Source of the DNA: UBA1563 sp041671545
GTDB lineage: Bacteria; Bacteroidota; Ignavibacteria; Ignavibacteriales; Ignavibacteriaceae
Assembly: GCA_041671545.1 (NCBI GenBank)
Contig: JBAZBI010000003.1
Coordinates: forward strand, 62,001-126,000
Direction: 5' to 3'
Length of the DNA stretch: 64,000 bases
The notes under the pieces: generated by a model
The model's input: the letters and a program-made list of their open reading frames with translations, nothing else
Told to the model about the DNA's origin: nothing
Databases searched by the model: none
Program-made: the position numbers and the translations under genes
In this document: in pieces, positions 25,657 through 34,887 of the stretch
Layout: the number at the start of each line of letters is the position of its first letter
Position numbering within the stretch: position 1 is the first letter of the stretch

Positions 25657-25970
25657 GTTTTTATTAGTTGGTTTTAGTTAATTCTTATTCCTAATTCGGC
25701 GATCTATTAAAATCGAATTAGAACCTTCTTCTTTTCTTCCGTTCCGAAAAATAAAGATATCTTCATCATCGGCAAAGAGTTTTTAGATCTACCCTGCTGG
25801 AACCAAAAAACTTAGAGCCGATTGCGCTCTGAAGTCAGAATTCAGAAGTCAGAAGAATTTTCATTCTGAATTCTTACTTCTGATTTCTATTTCAACATAT
25901 TTAAAATATTCTAACCTTTTTGCGCTGAGTATTTTAACTAACTATATAATTTGGATTTAATGTAGAGTTT
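25657..25970. other. Gene-free stretch with one inverted repeat
   Basis: I see no coding frame or RNA gene. An imperfect inverted repeat built from GAAGTCAGAATTCAGAAG and TTCTGAATTCTTACTTCTG (25831-25890) is the only structure. It marks the start of the accessory stretch that reaches to about 29570. Confidence 0.5.
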
Positions 25971-26804
25971 TTACTTTTTTTCTATTTTCCTTTTCTCTTT
26001 TACCGGTGGTAAAAAGTTTTCACCGGTTACTACACTCTTGCCGGTTTTAGCTTCTAATTGCAAACGTGCGCCTTTAGCAATATTACCACCTTTCTTTCCT
26101 GCATCGGCATTTTGAACTATACCTTTCGCTTTTTCCGTTTCAGCTATTTGCCTTGTAGAAAGTTCGGCAAGAGCCGTAAAAATTAATTCTGCTTCGCTCA
26201 TGTGGTCTCTTAAATTTTGAGATTTCAAGCCTTTCAAATTTTTATGTTTTTTTACCGTTAGCCCCGTCCATTCCTGATGAATAATGTTGGTAAGAAAAGC
26301 AAATTCGTTGGCTTTTTCCACCCCGCTCTTTTTCCAATAGTCGGTTAATTTATTTCTGGTTTCCTGCCCGGTCATTCGCTGCTGTATCCACTTTTCGCTT
26401 CTTCCCGACTTTTGCCAGTTTTCTCTTGCCCTATCGATGCTCTGCGATGGATCAACAATTTCCTGCATTCGTTCGTAGCCAACTTTTGCCAGCCACTGTT
26501 TGAACGGTTCAGCTTTTGGCGATGGGATGGATTGAATAATGCGCAATAATCCTTCTACATTAGCACAATCCGTTAAATATTTTTTTGCATCAGCCGATTC
26601 TAATTTCAGTTGTACGATAATTTCGTACAACTGAACAAACCCCTCTGCTTCAAGTTTTCGCTTCAAGTCACTCCAATACCTTCGCGGGTTTTGACTGTCG
26701 GTTAATATTTGAATCACATCAATAACCGAAAAGAACCACAACTCCTTCTCATCATCCCAGTGAGTTCTTACCTTTTTACTTTCAAATAATTTTATATCGC
26801 TCAT
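25971..26804 (-). CDS. BRO-N / DinD-like DNA-damage-inducible or antirepressor-type protein
   Basis: A 277-residue cytoplasmic protein. The N-terminus (IKLFESKKVRTHWDDEKELWFFSVIDVIQILTD) is the BRO-N domain found in phage antirepressors and in DinD; the middle part (PSPKAEPFKQWLAKVGYERMQEIVDPSQSIDRARENWQKSGRSEKWIQQRMTG) matches the conserved core of the DinD group. The C-terminus is Lys-rich. Family members are DNA-binding or SOS-linked and travel in mobile and accessory DNA. It stands alone here, next to repeats and a SEFIR gene. Confidence 0.85.
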   Translation of the reverse strand: MSDIKLFESKKVRTHWDDEKELWFFSVIDVIQILTDSQNPRRYWSDLKRKLEAEGFVQLYEIIVQLKLESADAKKYLTDCANVEGLLRIIQSIPSPKAEPFKQWLAKVGYERMQEIVDPSQSIDRARENWQKSGRSEKWIQQRMTGQETRNKLTDYWKKSGVEKANEFAFLTNIIHQEWTGLTVKKHKNLKGLKSQNLRDHMSEAELIFTALAELSTRQIAETEKAKGIVQNADAGKKGGNIAKGARLQLEAKTGKSVVTGENFLPPVKEKRKIEKK

Positions 26805-26859
26805 AGTTGTTTCTCGCTCTATATTGCTATAAATATTTTTCAGCCGCTTTCGTTTTTAA

Positions 26860-27080
26860 TGTTACTGAATTCCGTAACATTAAATTCATGATTGTTGAGT
26901 CGCGTTCTTGTATCATGCCTACGGCATTCTGTTTTCTTTCTTATTGCGTTTCTACCAATCTCTCATCCGCCGGGATGAAGAATTATTAATCCCGTTAGGG
27001 ATTTAATATTGGTGGAAATATGAACAAACCAAACAATTAAAATCCCGTGCGGAGTGATATTTGCTAAGTCGTTTTTGTGA
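26860..27080. repeat. Palindromic intergenic repeats
   Basis: The gap between the BRO-N and SEFIR genes carries several short GC-rich palindromic pieces in AT-rich DNA: GCCTACGGC, CCGCCGGGATG, AATCCCGTTAGGGATT followed by TAATATTGGTGG, and AATCCCGTGCGG. Related hairpins occur past the other side of the SEFIR gene. I see no gene in this gap. Confidence 0.5.
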
Positions 27081-27089
27081 TGATTTATT

Positions 27090-28292
27090 TCAAATAAAAT
27101 ATTTTTCAATAAGTTTAATGAATTTCTCTTTGTTTACCACTATATAGGGATTCATAGATCTAGGACTTTCACTTACAAAAGCATTATAAAGATTTTGATA
27201 GACATTGTATATCGTATTTGTATCAATTTTGTCAAGCACGGTCACCATCTTGAAATGATTGTCAGGTATACTATAATTGTCAAAAGAAAAACTGACATCA
27301 AAAGGTGAATATTCTCGATAAAGGATTGACTTCTGGTTAGCCAAAAACTCAGTCTCAATCTCTAAATTGATTGAAATTGATTTATTCCTTTTTATTCTAT
27401 TAATAGCTAGTAGTATATAAAAGATACTTATAAATGGTTCTCGAAGGTTAAGTAAGATCATTTCGCCATCACTATATTCTGCAAACTCATAAATTATTTT
27501 GTTCGGAAGTATTTGTAATTTTTCATTAATATACCAATTGCTTACTTGATATTGTTGAAGCGGTCGCTCATACTCAACAATAGGATGATGTTTAATTTTT
27601 AAGAAATCATTCAATATATAGGGCAAAAAGATTTTTTTATTATCATCAAACAGTAAATTTCCCTTTATTGATTTGAAAAGTTCAGGAGTGTTAAAATGTG
27701 TTTGCGAAAAGGATATTATGAATCTCCAATTTCCAAAAATTTTCATTTTAGATTTTAAAAGATTCTTCTCGTTATCAATGATTTTTAATGAAATGCTTGA
27801 TGCAGTAAAAGAAGGAGTATTTCCTAGCGCTGGTCTTTCGACTATCGGTATATCATGGATTACTTTTATAAGTTCACTATATGATTTTTCAAACATTTCA
27901 TCATTTGTCATATCGTGAGACACAAGAATCCCTAAAAATTTAGGTGCCGCTTCTTCATATGTTCCTTCTCTCCGAATCGGAATGAATTTATTGTTATTCG
28001 CCTGAGATGAAAAAAATTCTTGGGTAATCATCGAGTATTCATAACCAACCCCACCAGTTCGATTGTCCGCTTTGATTTTATAATTTTTTGTCAAAATAGT
28101 CAGAACTTTATCTGCTTCATCAACAGCCCTTTCCATAAATTGTGTCATGTTCTTGCCGGCATACAGGTCATATTGATCAAGAATTACGTAAACCCCATCT
28201 GCAGTTAATCTACCGGCGAGATTCAAAACCCAGCTTTTGTGTTCTTCGCTATCCCAAGAATAAGAAATAAATACTTTAATTGGATTTTTCAT
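27090..28292 (-). CDS. SEFIR-domain protein with unknown C-terminal domain
   Basis: A 400-residue soluble protein. Residues about 4-160 form a SEFIR (TIR-like) domain: KVFISYSWDSEEHKSWVLNLAGRL, VILDQYDLYAGKNMTQFMERAV, and the GGVGYEYSMITQE motif typical of bacterial members. The remaining 240 residues are not recognised; they are beta-rich with a hydrophobic patch (FISIFYILLAINRI). Bacterial SEFIR proteins have been reported as phage-defence effectors that deplete NAD, so a stand-alone defence role is plausible. The context supports this weakly: BRO-N neighbour and repeats on both sides. Confidence 0.85.
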   Translation of the reverse strand: MKNPIKVFISYSWDSEEHKSWVLNLAGRLTADGVYVILDQYDLYAGKNMTQFMERAVDEADKVLTILTKNYKIKADNRTGGVGYEYSMITQEFFSSQANNNKFIPIRREGTYEEAAPKFLGILVSHDMTNDEMFEKSYSELIKVIHDIPIVERPALGNTPSFTASSISLKIIDNEKNLLKSKMKIFGNWRFIISFSQTHFNTPELFKSIKGNLLFDDNKKIFLPYILNDFLKIKHHPIVEYERPLQQYQVSNWYINEKLQILPNKIIYEFAEYSDGEMILLNLREPFISIFYILLAINRIKRNKSISINLEIETEFLANQKSILYREYSPFDVSFSFDNYSIPDNHFKMVTVLDKIDTNTIYNVYQNLYNAFVSESPRSMNPYIVVNKEKFIKLIEKYFI

Positions 28293-28589
28293 AAGTTATG
28301 AATAATGTTTTAAGTTTAATTTATGCATCAAGTGTATTGCAGAAAATATTATAATTAGAGCAGTACAACTCCCATTGATATTATCTTTTTTGAGGTTTCT
28401 TTTTCGAGCGGTATTTCTTAAACAGTGTTCCAAGCAAATATTCCCTTGAGCCCTTTTACTTAGTTAATCGGTGGATTAAAACTAAAACTATTTATCCTTT
28501 TGCGCAAGAAAAAAAACTATATTTTATTCCCTCATTCAACCTCCGTTAAAAGCAAAGTGTTTTTTCAGCAACTAATTTTTAATGCTCTT

Positions 28590-28800
28590 AGCTCTGAAAG
28601 AGCGGGATAGATTAACACAGGGCAATGCCCTGTGAACAAAATAAACAGAGAAACATTCAAGCCACGCCTTGGCGTGGCGGAATAAACTTCAGACTCCAAA
28701 TTTATTTCGCCCCTTCAGGGCTTAATTAAATAATTTCACTTGTCGGCATAGGGCTTCGCCCTATGTTGGGGTAAAACGCCCTTTCAGGGCTAACGTAAAA
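28590..28800. repeat. Cluster of five short hairpins
   Basis: In the gene-free stretch upstream of the SEFIR gene there are ACAGGGCAATGCCCTGT, CCACGCCTTGGCGTGG, GCCCCTTCAGGGC, CATAGGGCTTCGCCCTATG and GCCCTTTCAGGGC, spaced 20-50 bp in AT-rich DNA. They look like REP-type palindromes of one family. The rest of 28293-29000 holds only AT-rich text and a copy of an intergenic motif (CAATTGACC and variants, about 28890-28940). Confidence 0.6.
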
Positions 28801-29007
28801 TCCTCTCGAACCATTGACCCAGTTCAGTTTTAAAAGTCCGTTGGTTTGAAATTTTTCCCTTTCCATTTTTAATTTTTCTTCCATACCTTTTAATTTTTGA
28901 CAATTGACCGGTAACAATTGACCTTTGACAACCGACAATTAACCTATTCCATCAAACCTAAACCATCAGCCATCATCCCCCCTTATTCTTCATTTTCAGC
29001 CCATTTT

Positions 29008-29451
29008 CTAACTTTTTGAGTCGTTTTGCATGGTCTCCATTTGACTTTGCACGGTTTCCTTTTGATTTTGCACAATTTCCATTTCACTTTGCACGGTTTC
29101 CATTTGACTTCGCTCACTTCCCACTTTGCTTCACACGACTTTCATTTCATTTCGCACGACTTTCATTTTGCTTCGCATCACTTTCATTTCGCTTCGCACG
29201 GTTTCTCTTTTACTTCGCACATCTTTCATTTTGCTTCACACGACTTTCATTTCACTTCGCACGACTTTCATTTTGCTTCGCATCACTTTCATTTGGCTTT
29301 GCACGGTTTCCATTTGGCTTTGCGAAGTTTCCATTTTACTTCCCACGGTTAGTATCTTGCTTCACACGATTGTAATTTCTCCCCGCACAATTTTCATTTT
29401 ACTTCGCATGGTTTTCAAATTACATTCTACGGTTTCCATTTCGCTTTTCAT
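29008..29451 (-). pseudogene. Decayed coiled-coil gene made of 21-bp repeats
   Basis: A minisatellite with a 21-bp period (for example AAAGTCGTGCGAAGTGAAAT plus G). On the minus strand one frame of exactly 148 codons runs from ATG 29451 to TAG 29008 and encodes heptads such as KVVRSEM and ETVQSQM, with M and V in the spacing of coiled-coil a/d positions. It is broken by three TGA codons, all at the Arg position of the heptad (CGA to TGA). Plus-strand frames over this DNA are open only because the repeat unit is a multiple of three. I know no function. Confidence 0.6.
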
Positions 29452-29570
29452 CTCCCCATTTCTCAGGTTCACACTAAAACAAATTCCTTATTTACTTTTT
29501 TTCTTCTTTTCTTCCAGACTTTTGACCTTTCCCATCCCCCCCCTCAACCATCATCCATCAAACATACTTT

Positions 29571-31346
29571 CTATTTCATCAGTAGAAACTTTTTTGTCTC
29601 AACAAAGCCAGAGGATTTCAATTGATAAAAATATATTCCACTGGAGAAGTTATTTCCATCAAACTTTACTTCATGTTTTCCAGCGGCAATTTCACCATTT
29701 AGCAACACAGCCATTTCTCTTCCAAGAATGTCAAATACTTTCAGTTCTACTTTTCCGGCTTTCGGAATTTGATAGGTAATTGTTGTTACCGGATTAAATG
29801 GATTCGGATAGTTCTGATCTAATGTAAAAGTTAACGGTTTTTGATCTCTTCCGTTTTCAACACCTACAGCAACCATTTTATCCAATTCCTGAACGGCATA
29901 TTCCAATTCAAAATCAATTCCTTGTAAGAACATTTTGTCGATCGTCTCATCGGTTAACGGCGGTCTTATGTCGGGAATAACTCCGCCGGTCATACTGCTA
30001 TCGCTGTCAACTTGTATTTTATTATCAATGTCAAGTGAGCGTCCATGTGGATATGAAACGTGCATAGAGTCTTGAGGCGAAAGCAATTCAAATTCGGGCG
30101 CGGTAATTCCAAAAGAACCCTGACTTCCGTAAAAACTTACAACTTTGCATTGCGGCAGTTTGCTAAGCGCCATTGCTATCCCTTCACCTGAACTTACATT
30201 TCTTGGGCTAACCATTACCACAACAGGTCCGCTAAAAGTTAAACCTTGCGGCTCTATAAAGATTGAGCCCGCGGGATATTGTGTCGGTTTGAAAAAGCTC
30301 ACGGTCTGAAAACTTAAATGATCGAGCATTTCCTCAGTTCTTTGAAAGTTTCCGGTTGCGGGATTATAAAAATGTTGATATTCATAGAAAGTTGTGTCGG
30401 GATAAAAACATCCAGCAACCGCTGCGGCGTAAGCATCCATGCCGCCGGTATTAACTCTTAAATCCACAACCATTCCTTTAGGGTTCGCGGAAAGAAGATT
30501 TATAAATGCCGACATAAATTCTGTAACCACCGTTACCGGTGGAATACATGAAGTAATTTCGAGATAACCGTATCCGCCCGGTTCCAAAATTTTGTAAGAA
30601 ATTTCCGGAGTTTTTATCGGCAACATTGATGTAAGATCATAGGTTGCGTAATTATCATTAACCGCAGAAATATTTTGAGTAGCCGGATTAACATCTCCCA
30701 TGTTCTTGAATTTGATTTTCATTGTTGTATTAACCGGTGCTCTGCCAATTAAGCGGCATTGCAGCAATTGTTTTGTTTCTTTTGTTGCGGGAATTTGTTC
30801 CGCCCAAAGGACAGAGACTGAATTGATCGCTTCGGTTATGGGCTTATCATTCACTTCTATTATTTCCGAGCCGAATTTAATACCGGCTAAAGCAGCCGGA
30901 GAGTTTTCAGTAACAAGTTTTACAACAAATCGTCCGTCATCAAGTTTAATAAGTGTAAAGCCATAACTTCCCCCGATCTGTTGGTCTCTTAGTTTCTCTT
31001 CCAACTTTACCCAATTGGTGTTTTTCTTTTTTAGTACATCTGATTTTGCACCGGCATAGAATCCGGTTCCGAAACCCATATGTCCATCTGGAATTCTGAA
31101 AGTGTATTCTTTCAGTGCCATTATAAACGCGCTGGAATCGTTTTGAGTTTCTGCTGTAACTATCCTCGGTTTGAATTCATTATAAAGATTTTGCCAATTA
31201 ACATTTTTCCATTCTGTAAATGCATAATAGACCGACAGCTTTTTATGAACTGAATCAAATGCTGCAGTGAATCCATTTTGAGTTTGAGAAAAAATATTGT
31301 TACTCGCTACACCAAAGAAACATAAAACAAAAACCAGTTTTTTCAT
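29571..31346 (-). CDS. S41-family peptidase with T9SS sorting domain
   Basis: A 591-residue secreted protein with a signal peptide (ending NNIFSQ). After a helical N-terminal part there is a PDZ domain (about 135-190; GSYGFTLIKLDDGRFVVKLV, SPAALAGIKFGSEIIEVNDKP) and an S41 (C-terminal processing protease) domain with GMVVDLRVNTGG and the nucleophile region NVSSGEGIAMAL. Residues from about 510 are a T9SS type A sorting domain (NYPNPFNPVTTITYQIP...VFDILGREMAVLLN...KKFLLMK), so it is exported by type IX secretion. It is the last gene of a four-gene same-strand run, 11 bp after an M23 gene. Confidence 0.92.
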   Translation of the reverse strand: MKKLVFVLCFFGVASNNIFSQTQNGFTAAFDSVHKKLSVYYAFTEWKNVNWQNLYNEFKPRIVTAETQNDSSAFIMALKEYTFRIPDGHMGFGTGFYAGAKSDVLKKKNTNWVKLEEKLRDQQIGGSYGFTLIKLDDGRFVVKLVTENSPAALAGIKFGSEIIEVNDKPITEAINSVSVLWAEQIPATKETKQLLQCRLIGRAPVNTTMKIKFKNMGDVNPATQNISAVNDNYATYDLTSMLPIKTPEISYKILEPGGYGYLEITSCIPPVTVVTEFMSAFINLLSANPKGMVVDLRVNTGGMDAYAAAVAGCFYPDTTFYEYQHFYNPATGNFQRTEEMLDHLSFQTVSFFKPTQYPAGSIFIEPQGLTFSGPVVVMVSPRNVSSGEGIAMALSKLPQCKVVSFYGSQGSFGITAPEFELLSPQDSMHVSYPHGRSLDIDNKIQVDSDSSMTGGVIPDIRPPLTDETIDKMFLQGIDFELEYAVQELDKMVAVGVENGRDQKPLTFTLDQNYPNPFNPVTTITYQIPKAGKVELKVFDILGREMAVLLNGEIAAGKHEVKFDGNNFSSGIYFYQLKSSGFVETKKFLLMK

Positions 31347-31357
31347 CCTTTCCTCTT

Positions 31358-32506
31358 CTATTTAAAATTATAGACACCCCAATTTTCAACGAGTTCGTTA
31401 AGGTGTGTTTCAGGCATTACAAGTTTTATATATGGGTCAAACATTTTACCCGTAGATCCTGTTTTTTCTAATGTATTGATATAGTACGGAAGCCCTTCGG
31501 AAATGTAATAAGGGAAATCTGTGTGAAGCCCAAAGTGAAGATGTGGAGCATCGGAATCTCCTGAATTTCCAACCTTTCCAATCACATCTCCATCTTTAAC
31601 AATTTGTCCCGGCTTCACCGTGATGCTATTAGGAATTAAGTGCCCATAAACAACGTAACCACCATTGATGTGAATTACAACGCTATTGCCTTCTCCGTCA
31701 AAAAGTGTAGTTGGAATGGGTTGAGTGAATACAGGCGATTGATCCGGCATCCCATCTTTTATTGAAACGACCTGTCCATCTGCAACAGCATAGACCTGTT
31801 CACCATAAATAAACCAGTTCTCGCAAATTTGATAATCTCCATTAAAATAATTTCCCGTGTTATCAATTTTGTTCCAATCAACACAAAACCTTTCAGGTAC
31901 TCTTGTAATTCCCTTATAGATTAGTTGAAACGCCGGATGAATATTGTTCAGTATCGTTGTAGAATTTCCGGCAATGAACCGCTCTCCCTTTAACGGTGTA
32001 GAGATTACTGTTACTTGCTGTTGTGAAACCAAAGTTTCCGCTCCTTCAATCGTAATTTCTTTACCATCTTTAACAAGTATCAGTTTGTGTTTAATTTTTT
32101 GCGGAACTTGAGATGGGTCTAAGACAAGTCCAACACTCATACGGAAATTGGAATATTCACGCAACGGGTAATCTTCTGCCGAAATATTTTCTTTGGTAAT
32201 CAGTAGGTTGGTTATCGTGTCTTTAATACTGCATAACATTCCGTTGATTGCAGAATTGAGCACTTGAAAATCTTTAAGCTTATATCCGCTCGTCTCAAAA
32301 TCTTCAGTCTGAACACTATAGAGTAGGTTTACTTTCCCATCTGTTGATTTAACTTCGATAGGAGCGAATGTTACATTCATTTCAAACGATGGTCCCTCTA
32401 CCGGAGGAGTCACCGGGTTAGATTCTTCCTTACAAGAGAGAAAAAGGAAAATCATCGAAACTAACGGAATTAGCCCAAAAACTAAATTTCTTTTAGAAGT
32501 TTTCAT
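31358..32506 (-). CDS. M23-family metallopeptidase lipoprotein, copy b
   Basis: A 382-residue lipoprotein (lipobox LFLSCKEESNPVTP). The C-terminal LytM/M23 fold starts near 215: ERFCVDW, YGEQVYAVADGQVVSIKDG, VVYGHL, GDVIGKVGNSG and the zinc motif APHLHFGLH. The first zinc ligand of the canonical HxxxD motif is an Arg here (ERFCVDW), while Asp and the three later His are kept. Residues 30-200 form an Ig-like beta domain. M23 enzymes cut peptidoglycan peptide bridges or act as divisome/envelope regulators. It is a close paralogue of the gene 50 bp upstream. Confidence 0.9.
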   Translation of the reverse strand: MKTSKRNLVFGLIPLVSMIFLFLSCKEESNPVTPPVEGPSFEMNVTFAPIEVKSTDGKVNLLYSVQTEDFETSGYKLKDFQVLNSAINGMLCSIKDTITNLLITKENISAEDYPLREYSNFRMSVGLVLDPSQVPQKIKHKLILVKDGKEITIEGAETLVSQQQVTVISTPLKGERFIAGNSTTILNNIHPAFQLIYKGITRVPERFCVDWNKIDNTGNYFNGDYQICENWFIYGEQVYAVADGQVVSIKDGMPDQSPVFTQPIPTTLFDGEGNSVVIHINGGYVVYGHLIPNSITVKPGQIVKDGDVIGKVGNSGDSDAPHLHFGLHTDFPYYISEGLPYYINTLEKTGSTGKMFDPYIKLVMPETHLNELVENWGVYNFK

Positions 32507-32555
32507 GTGATGTTACCTTATGGTTAAAAATAATTTTTAATGATCTAACAACTAT

Positions 32556-33701
32556 TTATTTAAAATTATATACACCACCATTTTCTACGAGCTCATTAGT
32601 ATGTATTTCCGGACTTGGCAGCGGACCGGCTAAAGTACCAACCTTTTCCAGTGAATCGATATAATAAGGAAGACCTTCCGATATATACCAAGGGAAATTT
32701 GCATTCAATCCAAAATGAAGATGTGGGGCTCCCGAATTTCCTGAATTGCCGACTTTCCCGATCAACTCTCCTTTTTTAACATTTTGACCCATTTTAACTA
32801 AGACACTATTTAGTTTGAAATGCGAATAGATTGTGAATCCCACAGCAGTAGAAATAATGACGCTATTACCTCCACTATTATACTGATTTATATCTCCCGT
32901 TATAGTGCCGACGGGGAATTGATCGGGCATTCCATCATTTACATAGACAACCTGCCCGCTTGATACCGCAAATACGTCTTGCCCATATACATACCAGTTC
33001 TCATAATTATTTATATCATCATGATAAGGACTCCCCTTATCATCAAATTTATTCCAGTCTATACAGAATCGTTCGGGAACAGTAGTATTACACATATATG
33101 TCATCTGGTAACTAGGGTGTTGATTATTTGCTAAGGTGGTTGTGTTTGCCGCATAAAATCCCTCTCCTTTAAATGGCGCAGAAATGACGGGTATTGCTTG
33201 CTTCGAAACCGCGGTTTCCGTTCCTTCAATTATTTTCTCCTTTCCATCTTTACTAAGCACAAGTCTATGTTTTAATTTTTGAGGAACTTGTGAAGGATCG
33301 AGCACCAATCCGATACTAAAACGATACGTTAAATGACCATTGAAGGGATAATAATATGCCTCCGGCGGAATACCTTCAGATGCCGGTTTGTGGATAAGCA
33401 TAAATTTCCCGGTATCACTTCTACTGCATAGCATTGTTTCATTTGCGGCATTCAATACCTGAAAATCTTTAAGCGCATAACCCTCTTTTTCAAAATTTTG
33501 GGTCTCAACTCCGTAAAGGAGATTTACTTTCCCATCTGTTGATTTAACCTCGATAGGAGCGAATGTTACATTCATTTCAAATGATGGTCCCTGTACCAGA
33601 GGAGTCACCGGATTAGATTCTTCCTTACAAGAGAGAAAAAGGAGGGAAAAGATACCCAAAAGAATAAAATATATTTTAATATCTCGAGTTGCAGATTTCA
33701 T
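32556..33701 (-). CDS. M23-family metallopeptidase lipoprotein, copy a
   Basis: Paralogue of the preceding entry (about 381 residues from ATG 33701, which has GGAG at good distance; the ATG four codons earlier overlaps that ribosome site). Lipobox LFLSCKEESNPVTP, then PSFEMNVTFAPIEVKSTDGKVNLLYGVETQ, nearly identical to the sister in this part. The M23 part shows ERFCIDWNK, GQVVYVNDG, YSHF, GKVGNSGNSGAPHLHFGL. It shares the Arg-for-His change at the first zinc site. Local tandem duplication is the likely origin. Confidence 0.9.
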   Translation of the reverse strand: MKSATRDIKIYFILLGIFSLLFLSCKEESNPVTPLVQGPSFEMNVTFAPIEVKSTDGKVNLLYGVETQNFEKEGYALKDFQVLNAANETMLCSRSDTGKFMLIHKPASEGIPPEAYYYPFNGHLTYRFSIGLVLDPSQVPQKLKHRLVLSKDGKEKIIEGTETAVSKQAIPVISAPFKGEGFYAANTTTLANNQHPSYQMTYMCNTTVPERFCIDWNKFDDKGSPYHDDINNYENWYVYGQDVFAVSSGQVVYVNDGMPDQFPVGTITGDINQYNSGGNSVIISTAVGFTIYSHFKLNSVLVKMGQNVKKGELIGKVGNSGNSGAPHLHFGLNANFPWYISEGLPYYIDSLEKVGTLAGPLPSPEIHTNELVENGGVYNFK

Positions 33702-33732
33702 AAATGTCTCCATTGACTTTTATCAACCGTTT

Positions 33733-34887
33733 TTAATACCCAAGAGCCTTAGCAAATTCTGCAAACGCATAACTTGCCGGTTGCTCATCCAGGGAATTTG
33801 CATGGGTAATTATTGTGATCTTTTTTATACCGTCATAAAATACCATCGTATTCCATCCGGTAATTCCTCCCGAATGTCCGGCAAAATTACCAATCCTTTC
33901 AACTCCAAATCCATAACCGGAACCATCAACTCCAAATTGAAATCTTTCAATTTTTGAGTTATCAGAAAGTAATTTGCGTTCGTATAATTCTTTCGCCCAA
34001 ATCTTTAGATCATCAAAATTAGAAATAAGAATACCTGCAGCGTTGCCCCATGAGTTTCCATAATAAGTTACATCAAGATTACTTGTTCCTAAAAGATTTG
34101 TGTAACCGTGATGATAGGGTTGCGGTATATAATTTGTTTCAGGCCAAAATGTATGCGTTAATCCCAAAGGTTGAAAAATCTTTTCTGCAAAAACATCTTT
34201 AAGCGCCTTACCGGTTACTTTCTTTATTACCAAGCCTAATAAAATAGTATTTGAGTTGCAGTAATTATATTGTGTGCCGGGGGTAAATTTCAATTGAGAT
34301 GTTAGAAGCGGAACGACTAATTGTTCAGGAGTAAATTTGGCGGTTCCTTGACTGGTATAATAAGTATTCATTAAAACCGGATCGCCAAGTACATCAATTA
34401 ATCCACTTGTCATATTGCCAAGCATCCTAATTGTGATGGTGTCTTTCCCGGGAATTGCATATTCCGGCAGATAAAAAGAAATTGTTTTGTTAAGATCAAT
34501 TTTCCCTTCATCGGATAAGATAAGAACAGCTTCCGTAGTAAAAGTTTTGGTTACACTCGCCATTCTGAAGTAGTTATTGCTACTCATCGGTTCACTTGTA
34601 TTTAAATTCCCGACACCCCGTGTTATATATATATCCCCTTCACCTTCAACGGCGATATACGCAATCATCCCCGGGGCTAACTTCTCCATCATTACTTTAT
34701 CCGCGGTTGCTTGCAATTTTGCGATTGCTGCATCGGTTAAAATTTGGTTCTGATGCGGTTTAGTTGGAACGGATTCTTCTTTACAAGATGTGATAAAAAT
34801 TGAGAGGAGTAAAACAATGAGCAGCGGACAGAAATAATTTTTATAAACTTGGAAGATAGACACTAAGTACTGAAAAAACATTTTCAT
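33733..34887 (-). CDS. Serine hydrolase, class C beta-lactamase / penicillin-binding fold, lipoprotein
   Basis: About 384 residues from ATG 34887, chosen because GGAG lies eight bases upstream. After a membrane segment the lipobox reads FITSCKEES. The family S12 motifs are present: SxxK in ASVTKTFTTEA, YxN in YNYCNSNT, and HxG in GHSGGITGW. Members include DD-peptidases, esterases and beta-lactamase-like hydrolases; the exact substrate is unknown. The start of the mature protein (CKEES.P) is the same as that of the two M23 lipoproteins behind it, and the genes are 30-50 bp apart, so they probably form one envelope operon. Confidence 0.9.
   Translation of the reverse strand: MKMFFQYLVSIFQVYKNYFCPLLIVLLLSIFITSCKEESVPTKPHQNQILTDAAIAKLQATADKVMMEKLAPGMIAYIAVEGEGDIYITRGVGNLNTSEPMSSNNYFRMASVTKTFTTEAVLILSDEGKIDLNKTISFYLPEYAIPGKDTITIRMLGNMTSGLIDVLGDPVLMNTYYTSQGTAKFTPEQLVVPLLTSQLKFTPGTQYNYCNSNTILLGLVIKKVTGKALKDVFAEKIFQPLGLTHTFWPETNYIPQPYHHGYTNLLGTSNLDVTYYGNSWGNAAGILISNFDDLKIWAKELYERKLLSDNSKIERFQFGVDGSGYGFGVERIGNFAGHSGGITGWNTMVFYDGIKKITIITHANSLDEQPASYAFAEFAKALGY

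Noticed and set aside
28726..28938. 70-codon minus-strand frame
   Set aside because: It lies across the hairpin cluster and intergenic repeats and has no coding features.
29008..29451. Possible CRISPR array
   Set aside because: Units are contiguous 21-bp tandem repeats without unique spacers, and no cas gene is near.
29016..29779. Three overlapping plus-strand frames of 108-217 codons (FHFTSHDFHFA-type repeats)
   Set aside because: They are open only because the 21-bp unit has no plus-strand stop; the longest runs into the coding sequence of the S41 gene on the other strand.
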